Assembly (NCBI RefSeq): GCF_014336955.1
Contig: NZ_QRAI01000003.1
Location: 496,001-560,000, forward strand
DNA: 64,000 bases
Direction of reading: 5' to 3'
Origin: Saccharophagus sp. K07
Lineage (GTDB): Bacteria > Pseudomonadota > Gammaproteobacteria > Pseudomonadales > Cellvibrionaceae
Below, piece after piece: positions 22,798 through 30,782 of this stretch. Made by a program: the position numbers and the translations under genes. The notes below the pieces were generated by a model. It did no database searches and was not told where the DNA came from. It saw nothing but the letters and a program-made list of their open reading frames with translations. Position 1 is the first letter of the stretch. The number at the start of each line of letters is the position of its first letter.

Positions 22798-24102
22798 ATG
22801 TTCTCTTTCTTTAAACGTAACAAAAACAAAGATGCAGCGGAAAAGCCCGCCTCGCCCGAATCGACGTCTGAAGTAGAAGTTGCGAGGCAATCTACTCCAG
22901 AGCCCGAGGCAATACAATCTTCTACTCCCGCACCGGCTGAAGCGGCGGTCGAGCCTGCTGTCGAAGTCAAAATTGAAGACATTGAGTCTATTGTCGTCGA
23001 GGACATTGAGGCTACCGTCCAAGATAGCCAGCCAGTTTTAGACGCCCAACCTGAAGCCAACGCTGCCGTTGAAGACGCCAAATCTATCAGCGACAAGGCT
23101 AAACCTAGTGAAGAGACTAAACCTAGTGAAGAGACCAAGCCCGCTGAAGACAGCAATAAGAAGCTCGGCTTCTTCGCCCGCATCAAACAAGGTCTAAAAC
23201 GCACCAGCGCCCAATTCAGTGAGGGGCTAGGCAATCTACTGCTCGGCAAAAAAGCCATCGACGACGAGCTGTTGGAAGATCTGGAAACCCAGCTGCTGAT
23301 GGCGGACGTGGGTGTGGATGCCACCAATCGCCTGATCGAATCCCTGACCGCCAAAGTAGCGCGCAAACAATTGGCGGATTCCGACGCGCTCTACATGGCG
23401 CTTCAGGCGGAACTGCAATCCCTGCTGCAACCGGTGGAAAAGCCGTTGCAGATTGATAGCTCCCACAAGCCTTTTGTGATTCTGGTCGTAGGGGTCAATG
23501 GCGTGGGCAAAACCACCACTATCGGCAAGCTGGCCAAGCGTCTGCAAAACGAAGGTAAATCCGTCATTCTCGCCGCAGGTGATACCTTTCGCGCCGCTGC
23601 GGTGGAGCAATTGCAGATTTGGGGTGAGCGCAACAAGGTGCCGGTAGTCGCGCAGCATACAGGTGCGGATAGCGCTTCGGTTATTTATGACGCTATAGCT
23701 GCGGCTAAAGCACGCAATATAGATGTAGTAATCGCCGATACCGCCGGGCGCTTGCACAACAAGAGCCATTTGATGGAAGAACTTTCCAAAGTCCGCCGCG
23801 TCATGGGCAAGCTCGACAGCACCGCTCCCCATGAAGTGTTGCTGGTATTGGATGCCGGTACCGGGCAAAACGCTGTCAGTCAGGCGGATATCTTCCGCGA
23901 AAGTGCGGGAGTGACCGGTATTGCCCTGACCAAACTCGACGGCACGGCAAAAGGCGGGGTGATCTTTGCGCTGACGGAAAAACACCAGCTGCCGGTTCGG
24001 TTTATCGGTGTTGGCGAGGGGATTGATGATCTGCAGCCGTTTGCCGCCAAGCCCTTCGTGGATGCCCTGTTCAGCCGCAGCGACAGTTCCGCAACGGCAT
24101 GA
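22798..24102 (+). CDS. ftsY: Signal recognition particle receptor FtsY
   Basis: FtsY docks ribosome-SRP complexes at the membrane for co-translational insertion. The 434-residue protein has a short basic start (MFSFFKRNKNKD), a long acidic region (about 12-120) typical of FtsY, then the NG GTPase domain with GVNGVGKTTTIGKLA, DTFRAAAVEQL, the IADTAGRL loop, and TKLDGTAKGG. The start at 22798 was chosen because MFSFFKR is the known family start; the frame extends 32 codons upstream into the rsmD promoter. The acidic arm contains a near-perfect tandem repeat. It overlaps ftsE by 4 bp. Confidence 0.96.
   Translation: MFSFFKRNKNKDAAEKPASPESTSEVEVARQSTPEPEAIQSSTPAPAEAAVEPAVEVKIEDIESIVVEDIEATVQDSQPVLDAQPEANAAVEDAKSISDKAKPSEETKPSEETKPAEDSNKKLGFFARIKQGLKRTSAQFSEGLGNLLLGKKAIDDELLEDLETQLLMADVGVDATNRLIESLTAKVARKQLADSDALYMALQAELQSLLQPVEKPLQIDSSHKPFVILVVGVNGVGKTTTIGKLAKRLQNEGKSVILAAGDTFRAAAVEQLQIWGERNKVPVVAQHTGADSASVIYDAIAAAKARNIDVVIADTAGRLHNKSHLMEELSKVRRVMGKLDSTAPHEVLLVLDAGTGQNAVSQADIFRESAGVTGIALTKLDGTAKGGVIFALTEKHQLPVRFIGVGEGIDDLQPFAAKPFVDALFSRSDSSATA
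23098..23151 (+). repeat. Tandem repeat in the acidic arm of FtsY
   Basis: Three successive 18-bp units encode KPSEET, KPSEET and KPAEDS. The first two differ very little at the DNA level, suggesting a recent slippage duplication in a region where only acidity matters. Confidence 0.7.
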
Positions 24103-24767
24103 TTGAATTCCACAACGTCAGTAAACGATACCCCAACGGCTATGAGGCCTTGGCGGGTGTAACCTTTGATGTCGGCGAAGGCGAAATGGTGTTTCTGACG
24201 GGCCATTCAGGCGCCGGCAAAAGTACCTTGATGAAGCTGATCATGCTGATCGAACGACCATCCCAAGGACAGGTGGTAGTCGGCGGTCACAACCTCAACC
24301 GGCTGCGCTCCAGTCAAATCCCTTTTCACCGCCGCCAAGTGGGGGTGGTGTTCCAGAATCACCAGCTGCTGTTCGACCGCAGTGTCTTCGACAATGTCGC
24401 TCTGCCATTGCAAATTGCCGGTTACCCGCATCGCGAAATTGGCCGACGGGTGCGCGCAGCACTGGATAAAGTCGGCCTGCTCGACCACGAGCGCGCCAAT
24501 CCCATCACCCTGTCCGGCGGTGAGCAACAGCGTGTCGGCATAGCCCGCGCGGTGGTCAACAAGCCGCCAGTGCTGTTGGCCGACGAGCCCACCGGCAACC
24601 TCGACCCCGATCTCGCCGCCGATATCATGCGCCTGTTCAGCGAGTTCAATCAGGTCGGCGTAACTGTGTTGATCGCCAGCCACGACTGGTCGCTGATCCG
24701 TTCTGTCGGCGCGCGCGTGCTTACGTTGGAGCACGGCCAGCTGATTCACGACGGAGCATTGGTATGA
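24099..24767 (+). CDS. ftsE: Cell division ATP-binding protein FtsE
   Basis: FtsE is the ATPase of the FtsEX complex, which couples the Z-ring to periplasmic peptidoglycan hydrolases. The 222-residue protein has Walker [10 protein letters not shown], the Q-loop FQNHQLL, signature [14 protein letters not shown], Walker [15 protein letters not shown] and a switch histidine in IASHDW. Start and stop overlap ftsY and ftsX by 4 bp (ATGA), so all three are translationally coupled. Confidence 0.97.
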   Translation: MIEFHNVSKRYPNGYEALAGVTFDVGEGEMVFLTGHSGAGKSTLMKLIMLIERPSQGQVVVGGHNLNRLRSSQIPFHRRQVGVVFQNHQLLFDRSVFDNVALPLQIAGYPHREIGRRVRAALDKVGLLDHERANPITLSGGEQQRVGIARAVVNKPPVLLADEPTGNLDPDLAADIMRLFSEFNQVGVTVLIASHDWSLIRSVGARVLTLEHGQLIHDGALV

Positions 24768-25738
24768 GTCGTGACCCAGTTGCCCGCGGGGCGCGCCAGT
24801 CCCGCACCGGGATAAGCGACCTCTGGCAGGCCTGGTGGCAGCACCACCGCACCTCGGCCTCGGATAGTCTCGGTCGCTTAGCTGACACGCCCCTGCAAAC
24901 CTTGATGACCGCCCTGGTCGTTGCCATTGCCCTCGCGCTGCCCGCCACCTTGTTATTGGCGCTGGAGAATCTACGTCAACTCGGCGATCGCTGGGATTCC
25001 AAGCCGCAAATGACCGTTTTTTTACACAAGCAAGTCCAGGCTGCCGCCATAGAAGGCTTTCAGGCGCAACTGCGGCAAATGGTGGGGGTAAGTTCCGTCG
25101 AATATATTTCCCCCGAGCGCGCCCTGCGCGAATTCCAAGCTCAATCCGGCTTTAGCGAAGCCATAGCGGCCCTGGACGTCAATCCATTGCCCCCCGCCGT
25201 GGTGGTAACGCCGACAGCAGAGGCTATTGCGCCGGAGCGGTTTGAACAATTACGCCAGCAGATTGCGGCGTCGCCATTGGTGGATGACATCAGTGTGGAT
25301 ATGGAGTGGGTGCGGCGACTGAATGCGATTATGACCTTCGGTCGCCAACTGGTTTTGGGTTTTGCCGCCCTGCTTGGCATAGGCGTGTTGTTCGTGATCG
25401 GCAATACCATTCGCTTGGAGATCGAAAGCCGGCGCGAGGAAATAGTGGTGATCAAACTGGTGGGCGGCACCAACGGTTTTGTGCGGCGACCTTTTTTGTA
25501 TACCGGCTTCTGGTACGGCGTAATCGGCGGTTTGCTCGCCTGCCTGCTGGTTAGCGTCGGGGTGGCATCGCTGGCCGAGGCGGTACGCCAACTGGCCGCC
25601 AGCTATCAGTCGACCTTTGAGCTGCAGGGCTTGGGATTGACCGGCTGCGCACTTTTGATAATTTGTTGCGTCACTCTCGGTTTGCTGGGCGCATGGTTGA
25701 CCGTGGGTCGCCACCTGAGTGCCATAGAACCCCGTTAG
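24764..25738 (+). CDS. ftsX: Cell division protein FtsX
   Basis: FtsX is the membrane subunit of FtsEX and transmits the ATPase signal to amidase activators in the periplasm. The 324-residue protein has a cytoplasmic N-terminus, a first membrane segment (LMTALVVAIALALPATLLLAL), a periplasmic domain of about 100 residues (with SPERALREFQAQSGF), and three more membrane segments. The segment LEIESRREEIVVIKLVGGT between them is typical of FtsX. ATGA overlap with ftsE. Confidence 0.95.
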   Translation: MSRDPVARGARQSRTGISDLWQAWWQHHRTSASDSLGRLADTPLQTLMTALVVAIALALPATLLLALENLRQLGDRWDSKPQMTVFLHKQVQAAAIEGFQAQLRQMVGVSSVEYISPERALREFQAQSGFSEAIAALDVNPLPPAVVVTPTAEAIAPERFEQLRQQIAASPLVDDISVDMEWVRRLNAIMTFGRQLVLGFAALLGIGVLFVIGNTIRLEIESRREEIVVIKLVGGTNGFVRRPFLYTGFWYGVIGGLLACLLVSVGVASLAEAVRQLAASYQSTFELQGLGLTGCALLIICCVTLGLLGAWLTVGRHLSAIEPR

Positions 25739-25883
25739 TGCTATGGAACACATAGGCTTGTCTAAAATCAAAAGCAGCCCGTGAACTCTGTGGCATTTTT
25801 ACTCTCAGAGAGCATGACAAACAGGTTAGAAAGCTTGAAAAGCAGGCGGAAAACCTAACATACGAGCATTGGCCTGCAGATTT

Positions 25884-25900
25884 GGGAGTGCTACACTCCC
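25884..25900 (+). promoter_or_regulatory. Inverted repeat upstream of rpoH
   Basis: GGGAGTG-CTA-CACTCCC is a perfect 7-bp inverted repeat 28-44 bp before the rpoH start and just ahead of its TAGGAGG ribosome site. It lacks a T-tract. It could be an operator, an mRNA hairpin affecting rpoH translation, or the end of the ftsX transcript. Confidence 0.4.
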
Positions 25901-25927
25901 CCGGCTATTTCATTAGGAGGATTAGTA

Positions 25928-26782
25928 ATGGGCACCCAATTACAGCCTGTCGACATTCTGGCACCAGGTCAGAACCTGACGGCGTATATTCAGGTCGTCA
26001 ACGGGTTCTCGATTCTGTCCGCTGAAGAAGAAAAAGCCCTTGCGGAAGATCTCTATTACCGCAACGATTTGGAAGCCGCGCGCCGTTTGGTGCTGGCTCA
26101 TCTGCGTTTTGTAGTCCATATCGCCAAGTCCTATTCAGGCTATGGCTTGTCCCAGGGCGATCTGATTCAAGAAGGTAACGTAGGGTTGATGAAGGCGGTA
26201 AGACGCTTCAACCCGGAAAAAGGCGTGCGCCTGATTTCCTTTGCCGTTCATTGGATCAAAGCTGAAATTCACGAATTCATCCTGCGCAACTGGCGCATCG
26301 TCAAAATCGCCACCACCAAAGCCCAGCGCAAATTGTTCTTCAATCTGCGCGGCCAGAAGAAACATCTGGGATGGTTGAGTCGCGAAGAAGCGGAAGCCGT
26401 TGCCAAGGACCTCAACGTCGACGTTAAACACGTTCACGATATGGAAGGCCGTCTGGCGGCTTTTGATGCCGGTTTCGATGCCGGTGTCGACGAAGACGAT
26501 GACACTGCCTACCAAGCTCCAGTGAACTATCTCGAAGATCGCCGTTTCGATCCGGCTGTGATGCTGGAAAACGCCGATTGGGAAGACAACAGCGTCAGCA
26601 ATCTCGAGCAGGCGCTGGAAAAACTCGACGAGCGCAGCCGCGATATCCTGCAAAAACGCTGGCTGAACGAAGAAAAAGCGACTCTGCACGAACTGGCGGC
26701 AGAGTATGGTGTTTCCGCTGAACGCATCCGTCAGCTGGAGAAAAATGCCATGAAAAAAATCCGGGTAATGATCGAAGCCTGA
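25928..26782 (+). CDS. rpoH: RNA polymerase heat-shock sigma factor sigma32
   Basis: RpoH directs transcription of chaperones and proteases. The 284-residue protein has region 2 ([57 protein letters not shown]), the RpoH box around QRKLFFNLR, and region 4 ending with [21 protein letters not shown] strong TAGGAGG precedes ATG 25928. The location after ftsYEX is conserved. A terminator follows. Confidence 0.97.
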   Translation: MGTQLQPVDILAPGQNLTAYIQVVNGFSILSAEEEKALAEDLYYRNDLEAARRLVLAHLRFVVHIAKSYSGYGLSQGDLIQEGNVGLMKAVRRFNPEKGVRLISFAVHWIKAEIHEFILRNWRIVKIATTKAQRKLFFNLRGQKKHLGWLSREEAEAVAKDLNVDVKHVHDMEGRLAAFDAGFDAGVDEDDDTAYQAPVNYLEDRRFDPAVMLENADWEDNSVSNLEQALEKLDERSRDILQKRWLNEEKATLHELAAEYGVSAERIRQLEKNAMKKIRVMIEA

Positions 26783-26802
26783 TCAATTTGCGCCCGCAAT
26801 AC

Positions 26803-26836
26803 AAAAGCCGCTGCCAAGCGGCTTTTTGTTTTTTTG
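26803..26836 (+). terminator. Rho-independent terminator of rpoH
   Basis: AAAAGCCGCT and AGCGGCTTTT form a 10-bp stem with loop GCCA, followed by TGTTTTTTT. Confidence 0.9.
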
Positions 26837-26898
26837 CATCGCTGCCTTTTTTCACTCATATTAAGTTCATGTCCTAATGAGCCAGTAAGGAAATGACC

Positions 26899-28044
26899 AT
26901 GAGCGAAGCCCCTCTCTTGGCCGAAGAAACTCACGCTTTGCTACACCGGCTCCTGGATAAGGTGGACGCCGGGAACATGCGCTGGCAGCTCAAATGCTCC
27001 GCCCGGGAAACGCCGGAACTCTACGATTTTGCCGACCAGTCCCAGGTGGAAGTGGTGTGGGACGATTTGAAGCAACTGGCCAAGTTGGGCGTTCTCGACC
27101 TCAAACTGAAGGCGCGTCAGCGACCCGGCAACAACGACTATGACGACGGCCTGATCCAGCTTAAATACGAAGCGGAAGAGATGGTGCGCATCTGGCTGCA
27201 GCGCCCGGCGTTCGACCCACGCCAGCATCTCTGGGATTCTGCACTCGCTCCTCACCTGGACATATTTGAAGATGGTGGTGAGGCCTTAAGGCGCGAAGTT
27301 TTGCGCTTTCCCGGCCGAACCTATGAACAATTAGCCGCGGCCTTCGCCAGTATTCCTAAAGCACTGGAACATCCTATGACTCTGCGCCAGTTGTCGGCGC
27401 GGTGTTTTTGGGGGGCTTCGAAGTTTCTCGATCGCCGCGAGCCGCTGTTGCTGGCGACCTTTCCCTCCCTGGCGAGCAAGATAATTGCGCGTCCGCTGTT
27501 GTTATCGGTGTATCTCCCGGAGGCGATGGAGGAAATTCTGTTTGTGGAAAACCAGGATTCCTATCTGGGCTTGGTTGCCCAGGCTCCGGAACGCTTAGGG
27601 TTGATTTATCTGGCGGGTTTTCGCGGCGCTGCATTGCGCGTGCGCGAGGCGGGTCAGGCGATCTTCAGTTACGTCAACGCGGTCAGCCCAGAGCTGCGCG
27701 AGCGCTTCGGCCAATTCTGGCTGGGGCACCAACAGATGCCTTGTTATTTTTGGGGCGACCTCGATTTTGCCGGTATGGCGATTCTCGCAGCCTTGAAGAA
27801 GGTGTTTCCTGGTGTTGAAGCCTGGCAGCCGGGCTATAAGCCGATGGTGGACATTCTCCAGCGCGGCGGCGGGCATTCCGCTGTGGGCGGCGACAAAGAA
27901 AAGCAGTATCACCCAGGCACTACCCAATGTCCTTACGCTGACTATGTACTGATCCCGGCGATGGAGGAGCAGTTGGCGTTCGTGGATCAGGAGACGATCA
28001 GCGCGGACAAATTGCGTTGGCACAAGGGAGAGGACGATGACTGA
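26899..28044 (+). CDS. Orphan JetD-like (DUF2220) TOPRIM domain protein
   Basis: The C-terminal half of this 381-residue protein resembles the TOPRIM-type nuclease domain of JetD, the plasmid-cleaving subunit of Wadjet defence. Visible TOPRIM residues are Glu217 in FVENQDSYL and Asp287/Asp289 in WGDLDFAG, followed by ILAALKKVFPG and a C-terminal LIPAMEEQLAFVDQETIS, as in JetD. The N-terminal part may be winged-helix (VEVVWDDLKQLAKLGVLDLK). ATG 26899 has TAAGGA seven bases upstream; ATG 26893 is too close to it. No jetA, jetB or jetC lies nearby. The gene overlaps the ROK kinase by 8 bp. The cellular role is unknown. Confidence 0.65.
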   Translation: MSEAPLLAEETHALLHRLLDKVDAGNMRWQLKCSARETPELYDFADQSQVEVVWDDLKQLAKLGVLDLKLKARQRPGNNDYDDGLIQLKYEAEEMVRIWLQRPAFDPRQHLWDSALAPHLDIFEDGGEALRREVLRFPGRTYEQLAAAFASIPKALEHPMTLRQLSARCFWGASKFLDRREPLLLATFPSLASKIIARPLLLSVYLPEAMEEILFVENQDSYLGLVAQAPERLGLIYLAGFRGAALRVREAGQAIFSYVNAVSPELRERFGQFWLGHQQMPCYFWGDLDFAGMAILAALKKVFPGVEAWQPGYKPMVDILQRGGGHSAVGGDKEKQYHPGTTQCPYADYVLIPAMEEQLAFVDQETISADKLRWHKGEDDD

Positions 28045-29020
28045 TGAGCAGGCAGTAGGTACGAGAGGAAACGAAAAGCTGTATGCCGGTATAGACGCGG
28101 GGGGCACTGAATTTAAATGTATCCTCGCCACTGGGCCGGATCAGGTGGTGGCGCAGGACAAGATCCCGGTCACCTATCCGGAAACCACGCTGGCGGCTTG
28201 CCGGGATTTTTTCCGCGCGGCACAGCAAGCCCATGGCAGTTTTGCGGCGCTGGGGATTGCCAGTTTCGGGCCGGTGGATTTGCGGCGCGACTCTCCGACC
28301 TACGGGTCGATCACATCCACGCCCAAGCCCCATTGGGCCAATATCAATATCGTCGGTTATTTCAGCGATGCTTTGGCATTGCCCATTCGTTTCGATACGG
28401 ATGTAAATGGCGCGCTCCTGGCGGAGTGGTGCTGGGGTGCTGCGCAGGGGTTGGAGAACGCCATTTACGTCACCGTCGGTACAGGAATCGGTGCTGGGGT
28501 TATGGTGGACGGACGACTGTTGCACGGCACCATGCATCCGGAGGCGGGCCATATGTTGTTGCCGCGTTATCCCGGTGACCCATTTGTCGGCTCCTGCCCT
28601 TATCACGGCGCTTGCCTGGAAGGTTTGGCGAGTGGTCCGGCGCTGGCGCAGCGCTGGCAGGTGGACCCAAAAAGCCTACCGGATAACCATCCCGCCTGGG
28701 AATTGCAGGCGCACTATCTGGCTAGCATGTGCGTCAATCTGGCATTAACCTACTCGCCCCAGCGCATCGTGATTGGCGGTGGCGTGATGGAGCGGGCTTC
28801 TCTCTTACCCATGATACGCAAGGCATATCTTGCCCAGATGAACGCGTATCTGGGCGATCAGACTAAGGACATTGAGCACTTTATTGTGCCCGCAGGGCTA
28901 GGCGGACTGGCAGGCGCCTCGGCGCGATTGCTCTTGCTCAATCGCCGGTTTAACACCGGCTTCTCTAACCCCTCTAGAGTTCAACCTCCAACTTCCAAAA
29001 ACATTAGGAGCACACCATGA
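28037..29020 (+). CDS. ROK family sugar kinase, fructokinase-like
   Basis: ROK kinases phosphorylate hexoses such as fructose or glucose with ATP. The 327-residue protein has an ATP loop GIDAGGTEFKC (18-28), sugar-site segments FDTDVNGALLAEWCWG and VTVGTGIGAG, and the ROK zinc motif HPEAGHMLL ... CPYHGACLEGLASGPA. The pattern is closest to fructokinases of the ScrK/GmuE type. A strong GGGAGAGGA precedes the start. The stop overlaps the following gene (ATGA). The substrate is not certain from sequence. Confidence 0.85.
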   Translation: MTDEQAVGTRGNEKLYAGIDAGGTEFKCILATGPDQVVAQDKIPVTYPETTLAACRDFFRAAQQAHGSFAALGIASFGPVDLRRDSPTYGSITSTPKPHWANINIVGYFSDALALPIRFDTDVNGALLAEWCWGAAQGLENAIYVTVGTGIGAGVMVDGRLLHGTMHPEAGHMLLPRYPGDPFVGSCPYHGACLEGLASGPALAQRWQVDPKSLPDNHPAWELQAHYLASMCVNLALTYSPQRIVIGGGVMERASLLPMIRKAYLAQMNAYLGDQTKDIEHFIVPAGLGGLAGASARLLLLNRRFNTGFSNPSRVQPPTSKNIRSTP

Positions 29021-29814
29021 AAAAACACGCGCTTGCAGCCGTGATTACCGCTAGTTTGCTGCAAACTTTGTCACTGGCTCATGCTGCAGACGAACCTCCA
29101 TTTGCCGCAGATGCGGAGCTGGGGGTGTTGTTGACCTCTGGCAATACCGAATCCACCGCCTTGAAAGGCAAGCTGAATCTGAAGCAGGAGCTGGAGAGCT
29201 GGCGTACCAAATATGTGTTGGAAGCGCTTTATAAAGAAGATCAGCTGGAGATCGTGGAAAACGGCGTTGCGCGTACGGAAGAGCAGACCACGGCGGAAAA
29301 ATACTTCGCCTCCGCCCAGGCCGATTACAAATTGGATAATCAGTACCGCTCACTGTTTATCTTCGGTTCCTATGAAGAAGACAAATTCAGCGGCTACGAC
29401 TTCCAAGCATCCATCGCCGCGGGTTTTTCCGACCGTTTGTTCCAGGGAACCCAATCGTTTTTTGATTACAGCGTCGGTCCTGGTATTTCCATGAGCCGTA
29501 CGGATGAAGTGCGCGACGCTAATGGCGTGCTGGTGACCGATAACATCTATGATGAGTCCATCATGGTTAGACTGGCCGCTTTGTATCAATACGATTTCAG
29601 CGATAACGCCAAATTCACTCAGACATTCTCCAGCGATGTGGCTTTGGAAGATGGCGCCAACACCAAATCCAAGGCAGAGACTGCGTTGATTGCCAATATC
29701 AACCAATCGCTGGCGATGAAGGCGTCTTTCATCATCACCCACAACTCAGAAGTGCCGGAAGACCGCACCAGCACAGATCGGCAGACTGCTCTGACATTGG
29801 TTTACACCTTCTAA
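29017..29814 (+). CDS. DUF481 outer-membrane protein (YdiY-like)
   Basis: The 265-residue protein has a signal peptide (cleavage near LAHA-AD) and a beta-rich mature part with the DUF481 opening AELGVLLTSGNTESTALKGKLNL. The C-terminus LTLVYTF ends in phenylalanine, a signature for outer-membrane insertion. Family members are predicted salt- or acid-induced outer-membrane barrels of unknown role. TTAGGAG precedes the ATG, which overlaps the kinase stop by 4 bp, so the three genes from 26899 form one unit. Confidence 0.85.
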   Translation: MKKHALAAVITASLLQTLSLAHAADEPPFAADAELGVLLTSGNTESTALKGKLNLKQELESWRTKYVLEALYKEDQLEIVENGVARTEEQTTAEKYFASAQADYKLDNQYRSLFIFGSYEEDKFSGYDFQASIAAGFSDRLFQGTQSFFDYSVGPGISMSRTDEVRDANGVLVTDNIYDESIMVRLAALYQYDFSDNAKFTQTFSSDVALEDGANTKSKAETALIANINQSLAMKASFIITHNSEVPEDRTSTDRQTALTLVYTF

Positions 29815-29822
29815 ACGCAACA

Positions 29823-29850
29823 CGGCCCGCATTAACACGGCGGGCCGCAG
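29823..29850 (+). terminator. Probable terminator after the DUF481 gene
   Basis: CGGCCCGC and GCGGGCCG form an 8-bp GC stem around a 9-base loop, followed only by CAGTTTG. The stem is strong but the T-tract is poor. Confidence 0.5.
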
Positions 29851-29912
29851 TTTGATCCCCCGGTCTCACCCTGTACAATTCGATCCCGTCGAGTTCTTGA
29901 GCCACTGTGTAT

Positions 29913-30779
29913 ATGCGTGACCCCGTATTGTTCAGCGTCATAGTCGGCGGTCTCACGGTGGCCATCGTCGCCATGTGGGGCTGGCGTCAGTACCAGTGGT
30001 TTCGCACCCGCCGGGCTCCTTTTCCCGAAAAATGGCTGGCGCTCGTGCGCAAGTCAGTTCCCTTTTACGATCATATGCCCAGTGAATTGCAGCAACAGTT
30101 GCAAGCTCATATCACCCGCTTTCTGTTCGAAAAACGCTTTGTCGGTTGCGCCGGTTTGGAAGTCAGCGAAGAAATGACGGTGACTATAGCGGCCAGCGCC
30201 TGCTTGCTTCTGCTCAACCGCCCGACTCTGCATTTCCGCAATGTGCGCTGGATTTATCTCTACCCCGCCGAGTTTGTCGTGCGCCATACTGTGCATGACG
30301 TTGCGGGCGTCGTATCGTCGGAAGAAGGCGTGTTGGCAGGTGAATCCTGGTCGGATGGCAAAGTCATCTTGTCCTGGGACGATGTGCAAAAGAGCGTCTA
30401 CGACTTCAACGATGGTCGCAATGTGGTATTGCATGAATTTGCCCATCAGCTGGATGCCGAGTCCGGTTCCATGAACGGTGCTCCTTTGCTCCGCAGCCGC
30501 GGTGCCTATGGCAGCTGGGCGACCATTCTTTCGCGAGAATTCAATTCCCTGCGTGATCACGTCTATTTTGGCGAAGAATCCGTATTGGACTCCTATGGTG
30601 CGTCTCATCCAGCGGAGTTTTTTGCCGTCGCCACGGAGAGTTTCTTTGAAGACCCGGAAACTCTCTCCGAAGAACATCCGGCGCTCTACAACGAGCTGCT
30701 TGCCTATTACCAGGTGGACCCAAGGGAATGGCGGCCTAAGATTGCGCCGCGCCGCGTAAAGCCAGTCGAGGAAACCTGA
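29913..30779 (+). CDS. mtfA: Zinc metallopeptidase of the MtfA family (M90)
   Basis: MtfA-type peptidases act in the cytosol; in E. coli MtfA binds the repressor Mlc and so affects glucose uptake. The 288-residue protein has a hydrophobic N-terminal segment (about 6-22) that would anchor it, then the family core with zinc motif HEFAHQLD (His174, Glu175, His178) and a downstream SHPAEFFAVATESFF, whose glutamates fit the third ligand. It has an extra membrane anchor relative to E. coli MtfA. ATG 29913 is preferred; GTG 29907 is in frame. Confidence 0.88.
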   Translation: MRDPVLFSVIVGGLTVAIVAMWGWRQYQWFRTRRAPFPEKWLALVRKSVPFYDHMPSELQQQLQAHITRFLFEKRFVGCAGLEVSEEMTVTIAASACLLLLNRPTLHFRNVRWIYLYPAEFVVRHTVHDVAGVVSSEEGVLAGESWSDGKVILSWDDVQKSVYDFNDGRNVVLHEFAHQLDAESGSMNGAPLLRSRGAYGSWATILSREFNSLRDHVYFGEESVLDSYGASHPAEFFAVATESFFEDPETLSEEHPALYNELLAYYQVDPREWRPKIAPRRVKPVEET

Positions 30780-30782
30780 GCC

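Noticed and set aside
26899-28044. A complete Wadjet defence system
   Set aside because: Only a JetD-like protein is present; rpoH lies upstream and a sugar kinase downstream, so jetA, jetB and jetC are missing.
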